A stretch of 64,000 bases of DNA, from contig OZ017795.1 of NCBI GenBank assembly GCA_963969395.1, positions 17,174,001 to 17,238,000 of the forward strand, given 5' to 3'. Each line of letters starts with the position of its first letter. The first letter of the stretch is position 1. A program made the position numbers and the translations under genes. Below the pieces are notes generated by a model. It was not told the origin of the DNA, did no database searches, and saw only the letters and a program-made list of their open reading frames with translations. The DNA comes from Pseudoscleropodium purum (lineage: Eukaryota > Streptophyta > Bryopsida > Hypnales > Brachytheciaceae). Shown piece by piece: positions 34,117-46,432 of this stretch.

Positions 34117-37100
34117 CACTACAGTAGGAATGGTGTTTTTAAAGCAGATCGTTAAGTAAAAAATTACTAAAAGACAAGTCAATTGCTTTAGAGGTCACGT
34201 TCTAGTGTTCTACAATACTGAACAATGCACATGAGGACAAATTTGTTATTTGGTCATACTAGTAGTAAAACTCCCTTCTGAAGATTCAAAATTATTGCAT
34301 GATAGCTTTGAAAAATAAATTCTGAGGCTAAATTGAGTGTACTGTCAATGGTCCTGAGTTAAAAAAAGAAGCATTGTACATAGACCAATAGTGTTGTCCG
34401 CATGTCCCATTACTTGTCCTTTCCTAGACATTCTTCAAACTACATTGCACAACGATTGTGCAGTGCAATTATATGATGACACTTTTGTTTTTATTGTAAG
34501 AAATAGTGACCATGTATTTTCAATGTTTTTGTTTTTCTCTTGTACTATTCAATATTTTCCTTTTTTTTTTTGTAAAAGACATTCAATTTATCGTGATTCC
34601 TTCCACCCCTTTGTACATTTACTTTACCTCCAAAATTCCCACATGCATACATAGTTCTACAGAAGAGTGCCTCAAAATACAAAAAATATTTCATACAGAA
34701 ATGATTCACGAAAATGTTTTGAAATTTTAGTTTCACTTCAAATACATTTCACTTGCAATAAACTTGTATTGCAAAATGATTCACAATGGCCCCACAAAGA
34801 TTCAGATAGGGAGTGACGTAGACAACATTCACTAGAACTAAAAACATATTCTTCACTTCAATTCTTGCAATTTTGTTTCCACTCTACTGTTGCTACAATG
34901 GAACGCTCTCTCCCATTGAACTACGAGAAATTCTTCACTTTGCCTTGGGCACCTTTAGCTTGTTTTACTCCATGTAATTAGTCCACCCATAGAATGTCAT
35001 TGTTTTCTTTACTTTGCACTTTAACATCACTTCACTTCATGATGGAAGGGTAAGCAATTTGCCGCACTGAACACCCAAAATTACATTAATGGTAGGGTCA
35101 GTGAAATCCTCTTCAGAAACATGTCATCCCCCCTAAAAGAAATGACAACATCATTAACCACGTCACTAAATAGACTTTGATTCACTTCTCTTCATCTGAG
35201 CTTGTCCTGTTCAATTGGAAATTTTTGTCATTTTTGATGGAAAAGAAAAGTTGAAGACTCTATGAAGGACTATTTTGTATGTAATATAGTACACTATCCT
35301 CCAACAGGTTAATTTCATTGACACCTGCACATTCAAGTTCATTGGATCTCACCTTCTTTGATAGCCAAACTCATACATGTCCCGCAAGCAAAGGAGGTCA
35401 ACATGCAAGCAAACTATTATGGAAGCTTGGTTTTAAGCACCAAAATTGAATACATGACCACCTCACTACATTGATTGCACCTACCTACTTCACTGTCACA
35501 TAGTTCACCTCGAAAAAAGAATTCTTAAGCACCACTGTAATGACGTTAATGTCTAGAATTAACTCTATATACTCTTAGAGGAATAAGTTAAAGTAGATGA
35601 CCTTTGTATAATTGCCTACAACAGGGTATGTATTCATTTTATGATTCCTATGACGTCATAAGACTTCTTCCTACCACACCAAAAACATAGATCACATCAT
35701 TCACATTAGTACTTAGTATGAAAAAAAAAAATGATTGTCAATGCATTATATTGTTCAAAACAACTTCCACTAATAGTATGAAGATCTCCAATGACTCTAC
35801 TCACAAGCCCAGTTGATTTCTCTTGCTTACCACCTTTTACTTAAGTTATGTACATTTGAATGGCATTGATTTCCTAAATGGTAGACTACTTGCTTTAGAA
35901 ATTCACTTCCATGTCTAATGTCTTCAACACTTTTTCATCTTTTCCTTCCATATGCTGTCTATGTACAACTTGAAAACGACTTCAATGAAAACCTAAATGT
36001 GCTATTTGTATGCTAGGACACACTTGAAAAAAAAAATTCCAAATTATATTGGAACCCAAAGACTTTTTGTTCAAACACCTGTTTATATGAAAATTTACTT
36101 CCCAGTTAGCTTGACATAACCTACATTGTATAGAAAAGCAGATGAACAATGATAGTTATATGTCAATGCTTTGTGTTTTAAAAAAAAAATTGTAGTATGC
36201 CTAATTCATTACAAATTTAGATGATATGCAATTGAATTTAAGTAACAACTACGGATTTGGCAATGACAATAAGGAATGCTACAAAACCCTAGTCCTCTGC
36301 ATTAGTGCTTCCTTACCTAAATCCCACCGTAAAGATAGAGCGCCTCACCGAACTCGACTAACAATTGCTCGGAACAACCACAAACTTCTATCCCTACATA
36401 TGCCATCGTCATCCGTTCGCTTTGATGTAGCCCCTCTTCGTTTAACTTCTTCGCCTTTGTAAAAATACCAATGCAATTTTCATTATACATTATCTCATAT
36501 TAATTGAAGTGCTAGTATGCAGACATTCAATTCTAATGCATTCACCTATGACAACAAGAATCATGCAAAAAAACTTCATTATATTCCCTTCTCACAATTG
36601 AAAGATGCAAGTAAATTTAGTTGATGTAGAATGTTTTCACGTTTGGAACTAGGACTGTTCTACAGACATTAACCAATTACGGAACATGTTTTCTAGTAAA
36701 AAATGTTGCACTCTATTTCCATAGTATGAGGATGGTGAGAACTAACGTCTACTTTGCTTTAAACATATTGTCATTGTACATTAGCATAGTATAGCCCTAT
36801 CCCTCTACAAATTGCATCAACACTTTCCTTGTATCCACCCGAGCTTTCTTTATGAAGTACTTAATTATGTCGACCACCAATTCCATTTGAAGTTGTCCTG
36901 AGGTCCTAAGGTGCACCAATGGAGAATTGAAATGACAATGCAAAGATAAAAGAAAACTACGAGAAAGAGAACCCTAAATTTTGAATATGCAAATCGTCTC
37001 CTTTTTATAACCACAATGTGAAAATTGACTAGACGATGAATGCAAACCCCCTTGCGATTCAAATGTTAGCATATGCTGTCCCTCAGATTTCAAATTGCAT

Positions 37101-39705
37101 CGTACTTTAAATCCTGAAACCTACAGCGTCCACCAATTTTATCCAGTTGAAAAATTCGGCTACTACTTGTCCACTTCCACATCTCGAAATTCATGTCCTC
37201 CATCCTAATTTGCTATTAGAATGAAATTTGACTTTAAAAAAGAACCCAACATTTTCCTTCAGAGCTCTCAAACAGAATTAACAACTGACTACATTTGCAA
37301 TTGCTATCAAAGATCAATTACAACTTATAACTCAACTTCAACAACTTCTTCAATGCAATGAACTATCAATGAGAATCGACATTCCCGATATACCCTATAG
37401 AATACTAACAAAATGAAGCTTTCCCCGCCCTTCCACTACAATCTTCTTTCTATATGACAAAACCATTTGCCTAAACATTCAAAAAATGCAGACGCAATAT
37501 TGAAACAACTCAGATTAGACGTTGCCTGTGATTGTATCCACTAATATCCTATAATACCAAATCTTAAAAAATCAAAATCATTTACTTTCCCACATTAAAC
37601 CAGTTTATCTATTTAATGTGTTGAATCCTATGATTTAGTAAATAAACTTACATTTGCTGAATTGAAATACAATTACGCATTCTCCTTTCTCTTTCTATAA
37701 AACTTATTTGCTCCTCCACCTTGCATCCTTCACATGTTGTTTGCCAAAATTCCTCTCTTTCAAGTCGCTCTGCATAGCGTGTATATAATACAAGAAGCTT
37801 TTGCAATGAGTAAGAGCATTTCACTTCTACTAATATGAACACTAATTTCTGTTGTTGAGTTCATTTTGTTTCAACAAAATGACAAAAACTAGTGGCGCAT
37901 GGACTACATCGTTATTTTATTGTAAATAATTTTACTATGTAAAAGTATCAAAGAATTAACTTTAAGTCCTAATACAAGAAAAGGATTGAGATAGAAAAGG
38001 TGGGATCGTAGAGAAATCTATGGTCTTGGGTTGTACTGAATCTTGTCACTTAGCTCAAGGGGACAGGATGGCTGATTGGTTGGTTGCTTATTTCTTGCTT
38101 TTACTAGTGGTGCCAAGTTGGAGCTGCTCATACTAAATCAACGAATCCAATAAGATTCGAACTTGGAATCGGCTAGTAGCTAACCAAGGACTTTTTCAAC
38201 TAACCAAGTTCGCAACTTGGCAATCGTTGTTGATCCCACGGTAGTTTTATACCACTGTAAGTTGACTGTTGGCATTTTGATTTTATTATAAAGATAGCTA
38301 GTATAATGTGATTGAAGTATTTAAAAAAAAAACAAGTTTCTCGAAGAAGCTATTAGGTATAGAATAAAGAGAGCTGAATAGTTTTGTTTCTTATGATGTA
38401 CTTTGAGTTCGTTCTAGTTTGAATTTTAGTATTTGTAGTGATGAATTCACAAAACCTTGATGATTGGCAATTGCCGTTATTGCAATTATTGGTTAATTTA
38501 ATTCAACCATCTACTTCAAGACGATGTATGCAAGATGAAGCGGGACCTTTTAAACGTTGTGTTCAACCACGAACTGAACCAAGTATCTAGCAATTTTCAC
38601 TACTAGTTTTGCAATTGAAAAATAAGGCTTTAGTGATCGTTTTGGAATTTGAACCTACGCTTTACGAAAACTATCAAATGGTATTTGAGGGGTGTTTTGA
38701 GAACAACAGTGAAGAACAGATGGTTAGCTATATTTCCAGTAAAGCAAGCCATTGCTTTTGGCTTTAAGGACCACTCAATCTACTAACTATAGAATCAAGA
38801 ACAAACTACATTGCTACTATACTTTTGCGTATTTTGGAGTTCCTAAGTGTATAAAGTAAATAGTTTTAAAATTGGATTTTTGCTGTTAAGATAAGGTATT
38901 TTTACTTATGTTTTGAGTTTGTACTACCACCATTTAATTTTTATTTAGATTGAATAAAAGTTAGTAGGTTGTTTACCTCGTTTTAGTTGACTTTGAGATT
39001 TATGGACCCAAAGAAGTATTTAGAATATTGAGAAAGTAATATTTTAGGGAACCTATAGTATGAAAGATGCTCACATGGGCTAATGTGGCCTATGTGAAAA
39101 GAAAAGGGGGGGGAGATTCTCTCCTTCTTCTTGTCGATATTGGTGTGTGTGTGTGGTATACTGGAGTGCGAAGAACCAAAACTTTGATCAGATGCTATGT
39201 GTTGTTGGAGAAAGATTTTAATACAAAATTTGGTGGAGTTATATATGGTAGTGTTGCGCTTCTTTTGACAGTAATTTTATTTGATTCCAAGCTTGTATGT
39301 AAATTTTATGGGTCTTTGAGCGAGGAGTAGTCTGTTGTTACTTCAAAAAAGGAACAAAGACTTTGTACCTCTCTTGGAGTCATGAATTTCGTTTGAACAA
39401 AGTGAAAATTGAATAAAATATAGATCTTGTTGTTAGCTTTCTATTAAGTTACCACACTTGTTAATTACATTCGTATAATTTAAATTATGAATAGAAAGAT
39501 GGAGTAAAGTATTGTCGCTCAAATTTCTTATAGAGAATTTTTGAGAGTACATAGCTTATAGGTAGTAGCTTTGCTTCAAACAAGATTTTGATGGATCAAA
39601 ACTTATTGTCTTAGTTTTGAAATGAGCTATCATTTACTTAAAGTGAAGCTTTTAAGCGTTTTTGGTATCCATTATAGTGCTACTAATCTAGAGGAGGGTG
39701 GAAGA

Positions 39706-39790
39706 AAAGATTGAAAGATTGAAGACTTAAAGATTTAAAGACTTGAAGATTCAAGTGAAGATTTAAAGACTCAGGTGAAGATTTACCTTG
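39706..39790 (+). repeat. GA-rich short tandem repeat
   Basis: Repeats of AAGACTTAAAGATTTAAAGA, GAAGATTCAAGTGAAGATTT and AAGACTCAGGTGAAGATTT, about 16-20 bases per unit. Confidence 0.7.
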
Positions 39791-40202
39791 TAAGGACCTA
39801 GCCTATGTTGTGGCTTGTGGCTTTGTTATTCTTAGCCGGATTTAGAGGCTTGTTGTCATTACGTATTGTAGGCATATAACTTTATCAAATTTTTGCATTG
39901 TACACTCTGTTTGCGGGTTGGCTTGACATTGTGTACATGGCCTTACTTCATTTTGTGTCGTGGACAACAAAGTGGAGTTAATGATCCACATCGTTGAATT
40001 TTATGTCGTTCTTACGGTGAGACTTAATTGATCACCAATAGACCGTGAATTTGAAAGTTTAGGAGCAATATTTACGGACGATTCAGCTCGTGGTCTACCA
40101 TCTGTTCTATCCATCTCGTATCTTGTGGCTTCTTATCCCCTCCTTGACCCTTGAACCTCTAGAGTCATAATATGATAGGCCAACGGGGAGTTGATTCAAG
40201 AT

Positions 40203-40296
40203 TTGTTGAAGATTCAAAGTTCAAGAAGACATCCTATTGAAGATTCAAGGTTCGAGGGACATTCTGTTGTAGATTCAAGGTTTGAAGGGACATCAA
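40203..40296 (+). repeat. Three-copy 31-bp tandem repeat
   Basis: Units start TTGAAGATTCAAAGTTCAAG, TTGAAGATTCAAGGTTCGAG and TTGTAGATTCAAGGTTTGAA, each ending near GACAT. Confidence 0.75.
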
Positions 40297-42892
40297 GCAA
40301 GAATCCTTATCCTCAAGTTATTTCTAACAGCAGTTAGAATCCCTGTGATTTTCCAAAGCAAACTCTTCTCAATACGACACCGTTTGCTAGCGCTTCTACC
40401 AATGGATGCAAAAAGAACTACTTCAAAAAAATGAAGAAAACTTCATTCCGATCTTTGGTTTGTAATTAAACTCTTTTGCCTTGTCTATTCTATTGGAGCT
40501 CTACTTAAATTATCATGCATGCTTTTTCACAATATTGTACTACATCTTGCGTGCAGTCTAGCTGCAACCTTTAGTTAGTCTCTTCCTACCTAATTCCCTA
40601 CGTGCAATAGTAGTGCATTTGTTGATGCTAACGCTGCAACTAATATGGCCATGTAGAGGAATGTTTACTTGACATTGTCATATGAGTAAAACTATTATGG
40701 TAATTGAAATTCAATGAGTTACTTGGCCATGTATGCTTACTTCATTTGAAGTCTCTCCGTTGTCTTCGTTTGCCTTATCGAAAGACTACTTGAACATCTT
40801 CTGCAAGGAATTCCAGCTTGGTTTGTCAGAGAGTATGGTGAAGAATTGTACATGATTGTGCAAGTCTCATTCATGGGTGGTAAACTCCTGTGGAAGGTTA
40901 AATTCAACATTAGGTACATGAAAAAAACACCACATGTTGCACTTGGTAGAGGCTAGAAAGAGTTCGTAAAGTATTACAACATCAAAAAGGGCAACAACTT
41001 AATCTTCAGCCTTGTTGTTCTAAACCACTTTATTATTGAGTCAGTTCAAGCTCGCAACACATAAAGTCACCCACAGATGTTGACTACATCATCCACATTG
41101 AGAATCTGATTTCACTTCAATCTTACGTTTCTTACAGAAGCATCTTCCGAGGACTATGCCTTCAATGGACCTTACTTGCTATGATTTGTACATTTTTAAT
41201 TTTACACTACTACACTAATTGTATTTAGCAAAACTCAACCATTATGTCTCAAGGTTACTTAGAGATAGACTTTTATATTTTCTTTGTTTTGTTTTTTAAA
41301 AAGTAAATTGAACACTTCAAACTCTTAGTTTAAAAAACCGTATATAACTATCACAGTTTCTATAAATGTGACATTGCACATGCTTCAAACTCTATTTCAA
41401 AGAACATGTAAGATCAAAACTTTCATTACCTTCATCAGTAATGTCTGCATGTTCATGTGTGCACAAAAGTTAAAATTTTTTAGCCTTTGTATTTCATTAA
41501 GTTTCCGTCCATGAATTCAAATGGTTTAAAAATTGTACCAATTGCTTCGTTAAACTCAGAAGCCATCAACACACTACCTATTGATTGACAACAAACAAAG
41601 AAGAAACAATAATACCAAAAAAACTTTGAATGGAGTCTTCTTCACCCTAATTCAATGTCTATGTCAAGAAAGATACTATGTATTATATTTCTAAATGTAT
41701 TTTCTAGGACTTCTTCTATTGTAAGAGATGCCAATATCTCACTTCCATAGCACTTTTTTTTTTTACTTTTTACGTATAGTATTCTAAATTTAGGAAAGAA
41801 AGGGACCATTAACGTATGTCCTCTTCCTCTTCTCCAATAAAAAAGCATGTTGTGATTCAAAAATTTAGAAAACTCATCAATGAATTTCAAATTACTTCAC
41901 ATGATTGAATTGATAGACTTTTACTTAACTTCACAACGCTCACCTAGTCTTCCATATCCTTTCTCTTGTGGACTTGCAATTGTGAACTAAATGCCTACTT
42001 GACACTTTCTTCTTTGTACCATTGCATTTAATTAAAAAAAATATGTTATCATGTTCTGCAAACTATTAAAAATAGCTTCAATTGCATGTGCATTGTAATT
42101 TGTTGCTACATGTCGTGAATGACAGTCAGGCAGGTTGGACCTTCTAAAAGACTGCCGCTATCACTGTAGAGTACAGTTTGTAATAGTACTTTGTAAAAGA
42201 ACTTAACTTATATATTTCACTTACAAGTGCTGTAACAATAGAATCAACTTCAACGGTGAAAGACATTGAGAAATGTCAAACAACAAAATTCCTTATATTC
42301 TTCACATTTTTTTATGAAAAAAAATTATAAATTTTGAAAATACTCCAATGGAATTCTTCATGTAGACAAAGTGACATGTACAATTGAAATGAATTTCATT
42401 TCATTTGCATTAACACATGAAGCTATATTGCATTACTATTTCAAAAACAAGTAAGCAAGTATCTAATGTAGTTAAGTAGAACTCTCATATGACTAATGCA
42501 TTCATTGATTAATTACCACAAAAAATCAATGTCATGCACTCACTACCTTCATCACCGAAGCACTTCCTCTGTCAACATACCATTGACACTAGTGCAACTT
42601 TAAGCTTCATTTGCTTTGAGGAAGGTTGAGGCATTAACGAAGTTCAACTACAAATCCTGTCACACAAAAATATAAACACATAAGTTTACTGAATTTAAAA
42701 CATTAGAGCCAAAAGACATTTCATTGTTTGTTAAGTACATTACATGTTGGAAAGAAACATAACATTTGACATCAATGAACGCACTAGATTTTTTGGAACC
42801 TATGTCTTTATGACTTGTTTTCGATAATTGTCCGCACTACCTTCTTCCATTTTAAACCCCATGACCATGTTGTTGTCTAAATCTTCTTCTTC

Positions 42893-45800
42893 TCTCTATT
42901 GCACTTCATTGTCTATAATCACATATGCTCTAAGCAATTCATTGTCACTTATGGTTTCCATATCGACAGCATGAAAATTGTTATCTAAGTCAACATTCAT
43001 GTCTTCTTCTTCAGCAACCCCATATATGAACAAGTTCCCAATCTCGTCAAAAGATGAGAGAGAAGCATTCCCAAGCAAGTCTTCAGATATTTGAGTAGAT
43101 CAAGAGTCTACATGAAAAATTGCAGACTGGCCCTCTTCATAAAGTCCTTCACTGAAAAAAATCTATAACACTTGTAGTGGAAATACAAAAAAATTACATG
43201 ATCTCCTCATCAACCTCTTGAACTTAACAAAAATACAACCATATTTATCTTTCTTTATTGAGGCAATGGCATCTCTCGATATAGGCTCCACCTAGCCGTA
43301 GAGCAAAACAATTGGTTTTAGTCTTCCATACTCCAATTCCAAGATCTCAACAATTTTACCATAGTATGTAACCAATCTTGAGATTGGATTTTTACCAAAG
43401 TGATTGCTTTGCTGAATGGTTTCACATGTGATAGTGACTTCACTGTCCAATGTCACTAAATTTGTTTCTACTGATGATATTTATAAGTGCATTCTATAAA
43501 CTTTCATAGATTTAAAGGAACAAACTTTTATGTTTGGTAGCATGGAGAGGTCGACCACATTGTCTTCGAATTCATCATGTCCTACTTGCACCACACTTTT
43601 GAGCTAGTCAGAAAATTTTGGTATTTGTGACAAGTGGTCCAGATAATTTAGTTTTTTTTGTCTTGGATGGACAAATAGTTGATACACATTTCTTAACTCC
43701 TCATTTTGAATAGTCAATCACTTGTGAGTCCTGCTCTTACAAAACAAATTATTTAGTGTAGTGAATACACACAATCCTTTTGTGACATTCGTGAAGCACT
43801 ATACATACACACAACGTCATATGCATGTGCAATTGAATTGTTCCTATTCTAAAACAATATTGTCACGAGAAAAATAAAAGAGATAAAGGAAACTCACTCT
43901 CATAGACTTCCAAGGCAAGTGGGGGTGCTTAGAACATAGCTGTGAGCCCACATTTGTTCTTCCATTGAAATATTTCTAGTACTGTAAGACGAGCATGTGA
44001 CTTCTCCGTTGTTGTTGGATTCTTCTTCTACATCCCAAACTTTGCATTGTGTAGACTAGCACTCTAGAATATACTCTATGCACAATCCTAGGCCTACTTT
44101 CGTAGCATTTCCAATAGCCATGCATCCTTCAAGTCTAGCTTTATTTCTTACATACGACTTCAAGTACTTCATGTATCTCTCGAGGGGGTGCATCCAATGA
44201 TTATGTATTGGACCACAAAGATATAATTCTTCTACAAGGTGTACAAGCAGATTAGTTATGGGATCAAAAAAAGAAGGAGGGAATTCTCATTCCATCAAGC
44301 GTAGAGCAAACGCAACTTCCTCTATGACCAGGTCTATGGATGATGGGTCAACAACCTTTGCACATAGTTTCCTAAAAACAAAACTAATGTGTATGATTGC
44401 TTTCTTTACTCAAAAAGGAAGTAGACCACTTATACAAATAGGAAAAACTTGTTGCATAAGGACATGATAATCATGACTTTTAAGGCCATGGAGTGTACCA
44501 TCAAGGAAAATGCATGTCTTCATATTAGACATGTATCCTATAGGAGATTTCAATTTCAACAATCTGTCAATGAACTTCTTCTTTCCCTCTTTTGATAAAA
44601 TGTACAGTGCCTTTGGAATATGGAACATTCTGCCAAAAGATTCCGCTCTTTGAATATGCAAAAATTGTTTGCATCCTGCTTCTTTCATGTCTTCACGAAC
44701 GGCTAGACCATCCTTCAAACCCAAAACGGTTTTCAATAAATTTTCAGCAAAATTTTTCTCATAGTGCATAGTGTCCAAGGTATGCTTGATCAGAAGCCTT
44801 TGCAAATAAATAAACAAACAATAACTTTAGATTTTATAAACATACAAAATAAGTAATGTTGTATCCAAAGAGAATTGTAATTAAATTATTTTATTATGTG
44901 ACAAGTTCTACAAAGTAAATGAAGAATTAGATACTACATAGAAAGTCAAATTCACAACAAGTAAGTGTGTCTTACATCCTAGTACGAAAGCTTGAATAGG
45001 ATTGAATACCTTTTGACACCGTGAAGTTGAACAGGGTCACTATAACTACCAAGCACTCCTTCTGCATTTAGCCATATTTCCTAGGCTTCTCCCTATCTTT
45101 AGTATTCAATTCCAGATACTCGAAAGGGCTTCTATCCATGCTCTTGTTTCTCGTTAAAAGATTGAGATATGAATCTAAAAAGATGTCTATCAAATTAATA
45201 ATGACAGTGTCCTTGAAATATGTATTTCTCTTCAAACTTTTAGAAAATCTCGAGTCTATATTTGGACCACAAACTAGGCATCCTTGATATCCCTTAGTGG
45301 CACATCCAGATATTAGTCCATATCCAAGATAGTCATGGATAGTCCATAGAAGAATACCTTTCAATGTAAATTTTCTATATCTTGGACTTTTTGACATGTC
45401 TATAGTTGGAACTCCATCCTATAGGACAAAGAGTTCATCAACAAGAGGCTCTAAATAAACATCTACGTTCACAGATTTAACGAATTCTTTCCTTGGAATA
45501 ATCAATGTGAGCATGACAAAGAACCACTTTGTCACCATCCAGCTAGGTAAATTGTAATTCAATAGGAATACAGGCCAAGTGGAATGCCTAGTTGACATAT
45601 AAACAAATGGATTCATGCCATCTAAAGCTAATCCTAGCTTCACATTTTTGAAATTGTTGAAAAATTCTTCGTCAATTTCTCTAATTTGCTTCCAAGCCAG
45701 ATTGTCTAAAGTAGAGCGCATCTTTTTGTCCATAGATGGATTTCTCTCATGCCACCTCATCAATGAGGCAATATCACGATAGCAATATATTCAAAGCAAT

Positions 45801-46432
45801 CTAGGAATAATAGGGAAGTGATGTAAAACTTTCACGAGAATAATGTTACTTCCCTGAATGAATCTAGAAGATCTACACTTTGGACATTTTGTAAAGTAGG
45901 ATTTGTCTTTCCAAAATAACACACACCCATTTCAGTAGGAGTGTATGGTTTTGAATGAAAGACCCAATTTGTCTATATATCTCCAAGCTTCATGTCTATT
46001 CTTCAGTAGTCCATTAGATATAGGAAGCACATCAAAAGTTAGAAAAGAAAACAATTCATCTATGTAAGAATTGCTTACGTTATAGAGGTGAGCTAAATTC
46101 ATGAGAACTAAAATGCAGGCAAGTGTTGATATTTTTGCTCCTTGGTATAAAGGTTCCTAGATTCCCATTAACCACTCTTCCATGTTGATTTGTGGAATCT
46201 CTGAGAAATGGTCTTCGTCTTCAACATTGGAGTTCTCATGTTCTTGTTGATCACAGTCGATTTCCTCCCTACAATTGTCCACTCTTTGGAACCATTCAGT
46301 TATTAGCCTCTGAAAGTCCACACCTTCATCAAATTCATCTTTAGGTGGTTCCATAGAGTTGTTGTTATAGTGTACCTGTGGTCTATATAACTGCTGTTGA
46401 TGTAGTTGTTCATAGTCTGCATCTTCAGGCTA
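42893..46432 (-). pseudogene. Tnp2-type CACTA transposase (decayed)
   Basis: From the 5' side: an acidic leader (about 46,430-46,160); a segment with N-G-C-V-L-F-W-K-D and C-P-K-C before 45,840, then V-L-H-H-F-P-I-I-P-R-L and M-R-W-H-E; the core with L-A-L-D-G-M-N-P-F, H-S-T-W-P-V and N-L-P-S-W (45,763-45,419); F-T-L-K-G-I-L-L-W-T-I-H-D and C-L-V-C (45,397-45,068); then, after an intron, L-D-T-M-H-Y-E-K-N and G-L-K-S-H-D-Y-H-V-L-M-Q-Q (44,797-44,410). Further on lie F-P-P-S-F-F-D, L-C-G-P-I and E-R-Y-M-K-Y-L-K (44,300-44,100, the DUF4218-type region) and Y-Y-G-K-I-V-E-I-L-E-L-E-Y (about 43,390-43,330, the DUF4216-type region). This is the domain order of plant Tnp2, the enzyme that cuts and joins CACTA ends. 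In-frame stops (for instance in the N-G-C-V-L-F-W segment and before F-P-P-S-F-F-D) and short shifts make it non-functional. The last 60-codon frame (43,078-42,896) is acidic and may be the tail. Confidence 0.92.
44798..44975 (-). other. Retained intron of the Tnp2 pseudogene (178 bp)
   Basis: The donor GTAAGAC (from 44,975) follows the exon ending Q-L-H-G-V-K-R-Y-S-I-L-F-K. The acceptor after a T-rich tract ends at 44,798, before L-L-I-K-H-T-L-D-T-M-H. Splicing here joins two adjacent conserved Tnp2 blocks, which supports both the intron and the gene assignment. Confidence 0.7.

Larger units (their letters stand above)
34130..42880. other. Left arm of the CACTA transposon, non-coding
   Basis: About 8.7 kb with no supportable gene. 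Words such as TTCACTTC recur (34,731; 34,853; 35,030; 35,178), consistent with subterminal transposase-binding repeats. Small tandem repeats lie at 39,706-39,790 and 40,203-40,296. A tRNA-promoter-like segment lies at 38,040-38,230 (minus strand CCAAGTTCGAATCTTATTGG), possibly a SINE remnant. Frames at 36,226-36,462, 39,067-39,330 and 41,642-41,890 show no recognisable family. Confidence 0.5.

Noticed and set aside
38598..38612. CACTACTAGTTTTGC as an alternative left end of the CACTA transposon
   Set aside because: No 3-bp duplication with 53,730 and no interrupted target; the end at 34,117 restores the Copia reading frame and has both.
39067..39330. 87-codon plus-strand frame in the CACTA left arm
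   Set aside because: No family motif and no continuation in adjacent frames; the arm elsewhere is non-coding.
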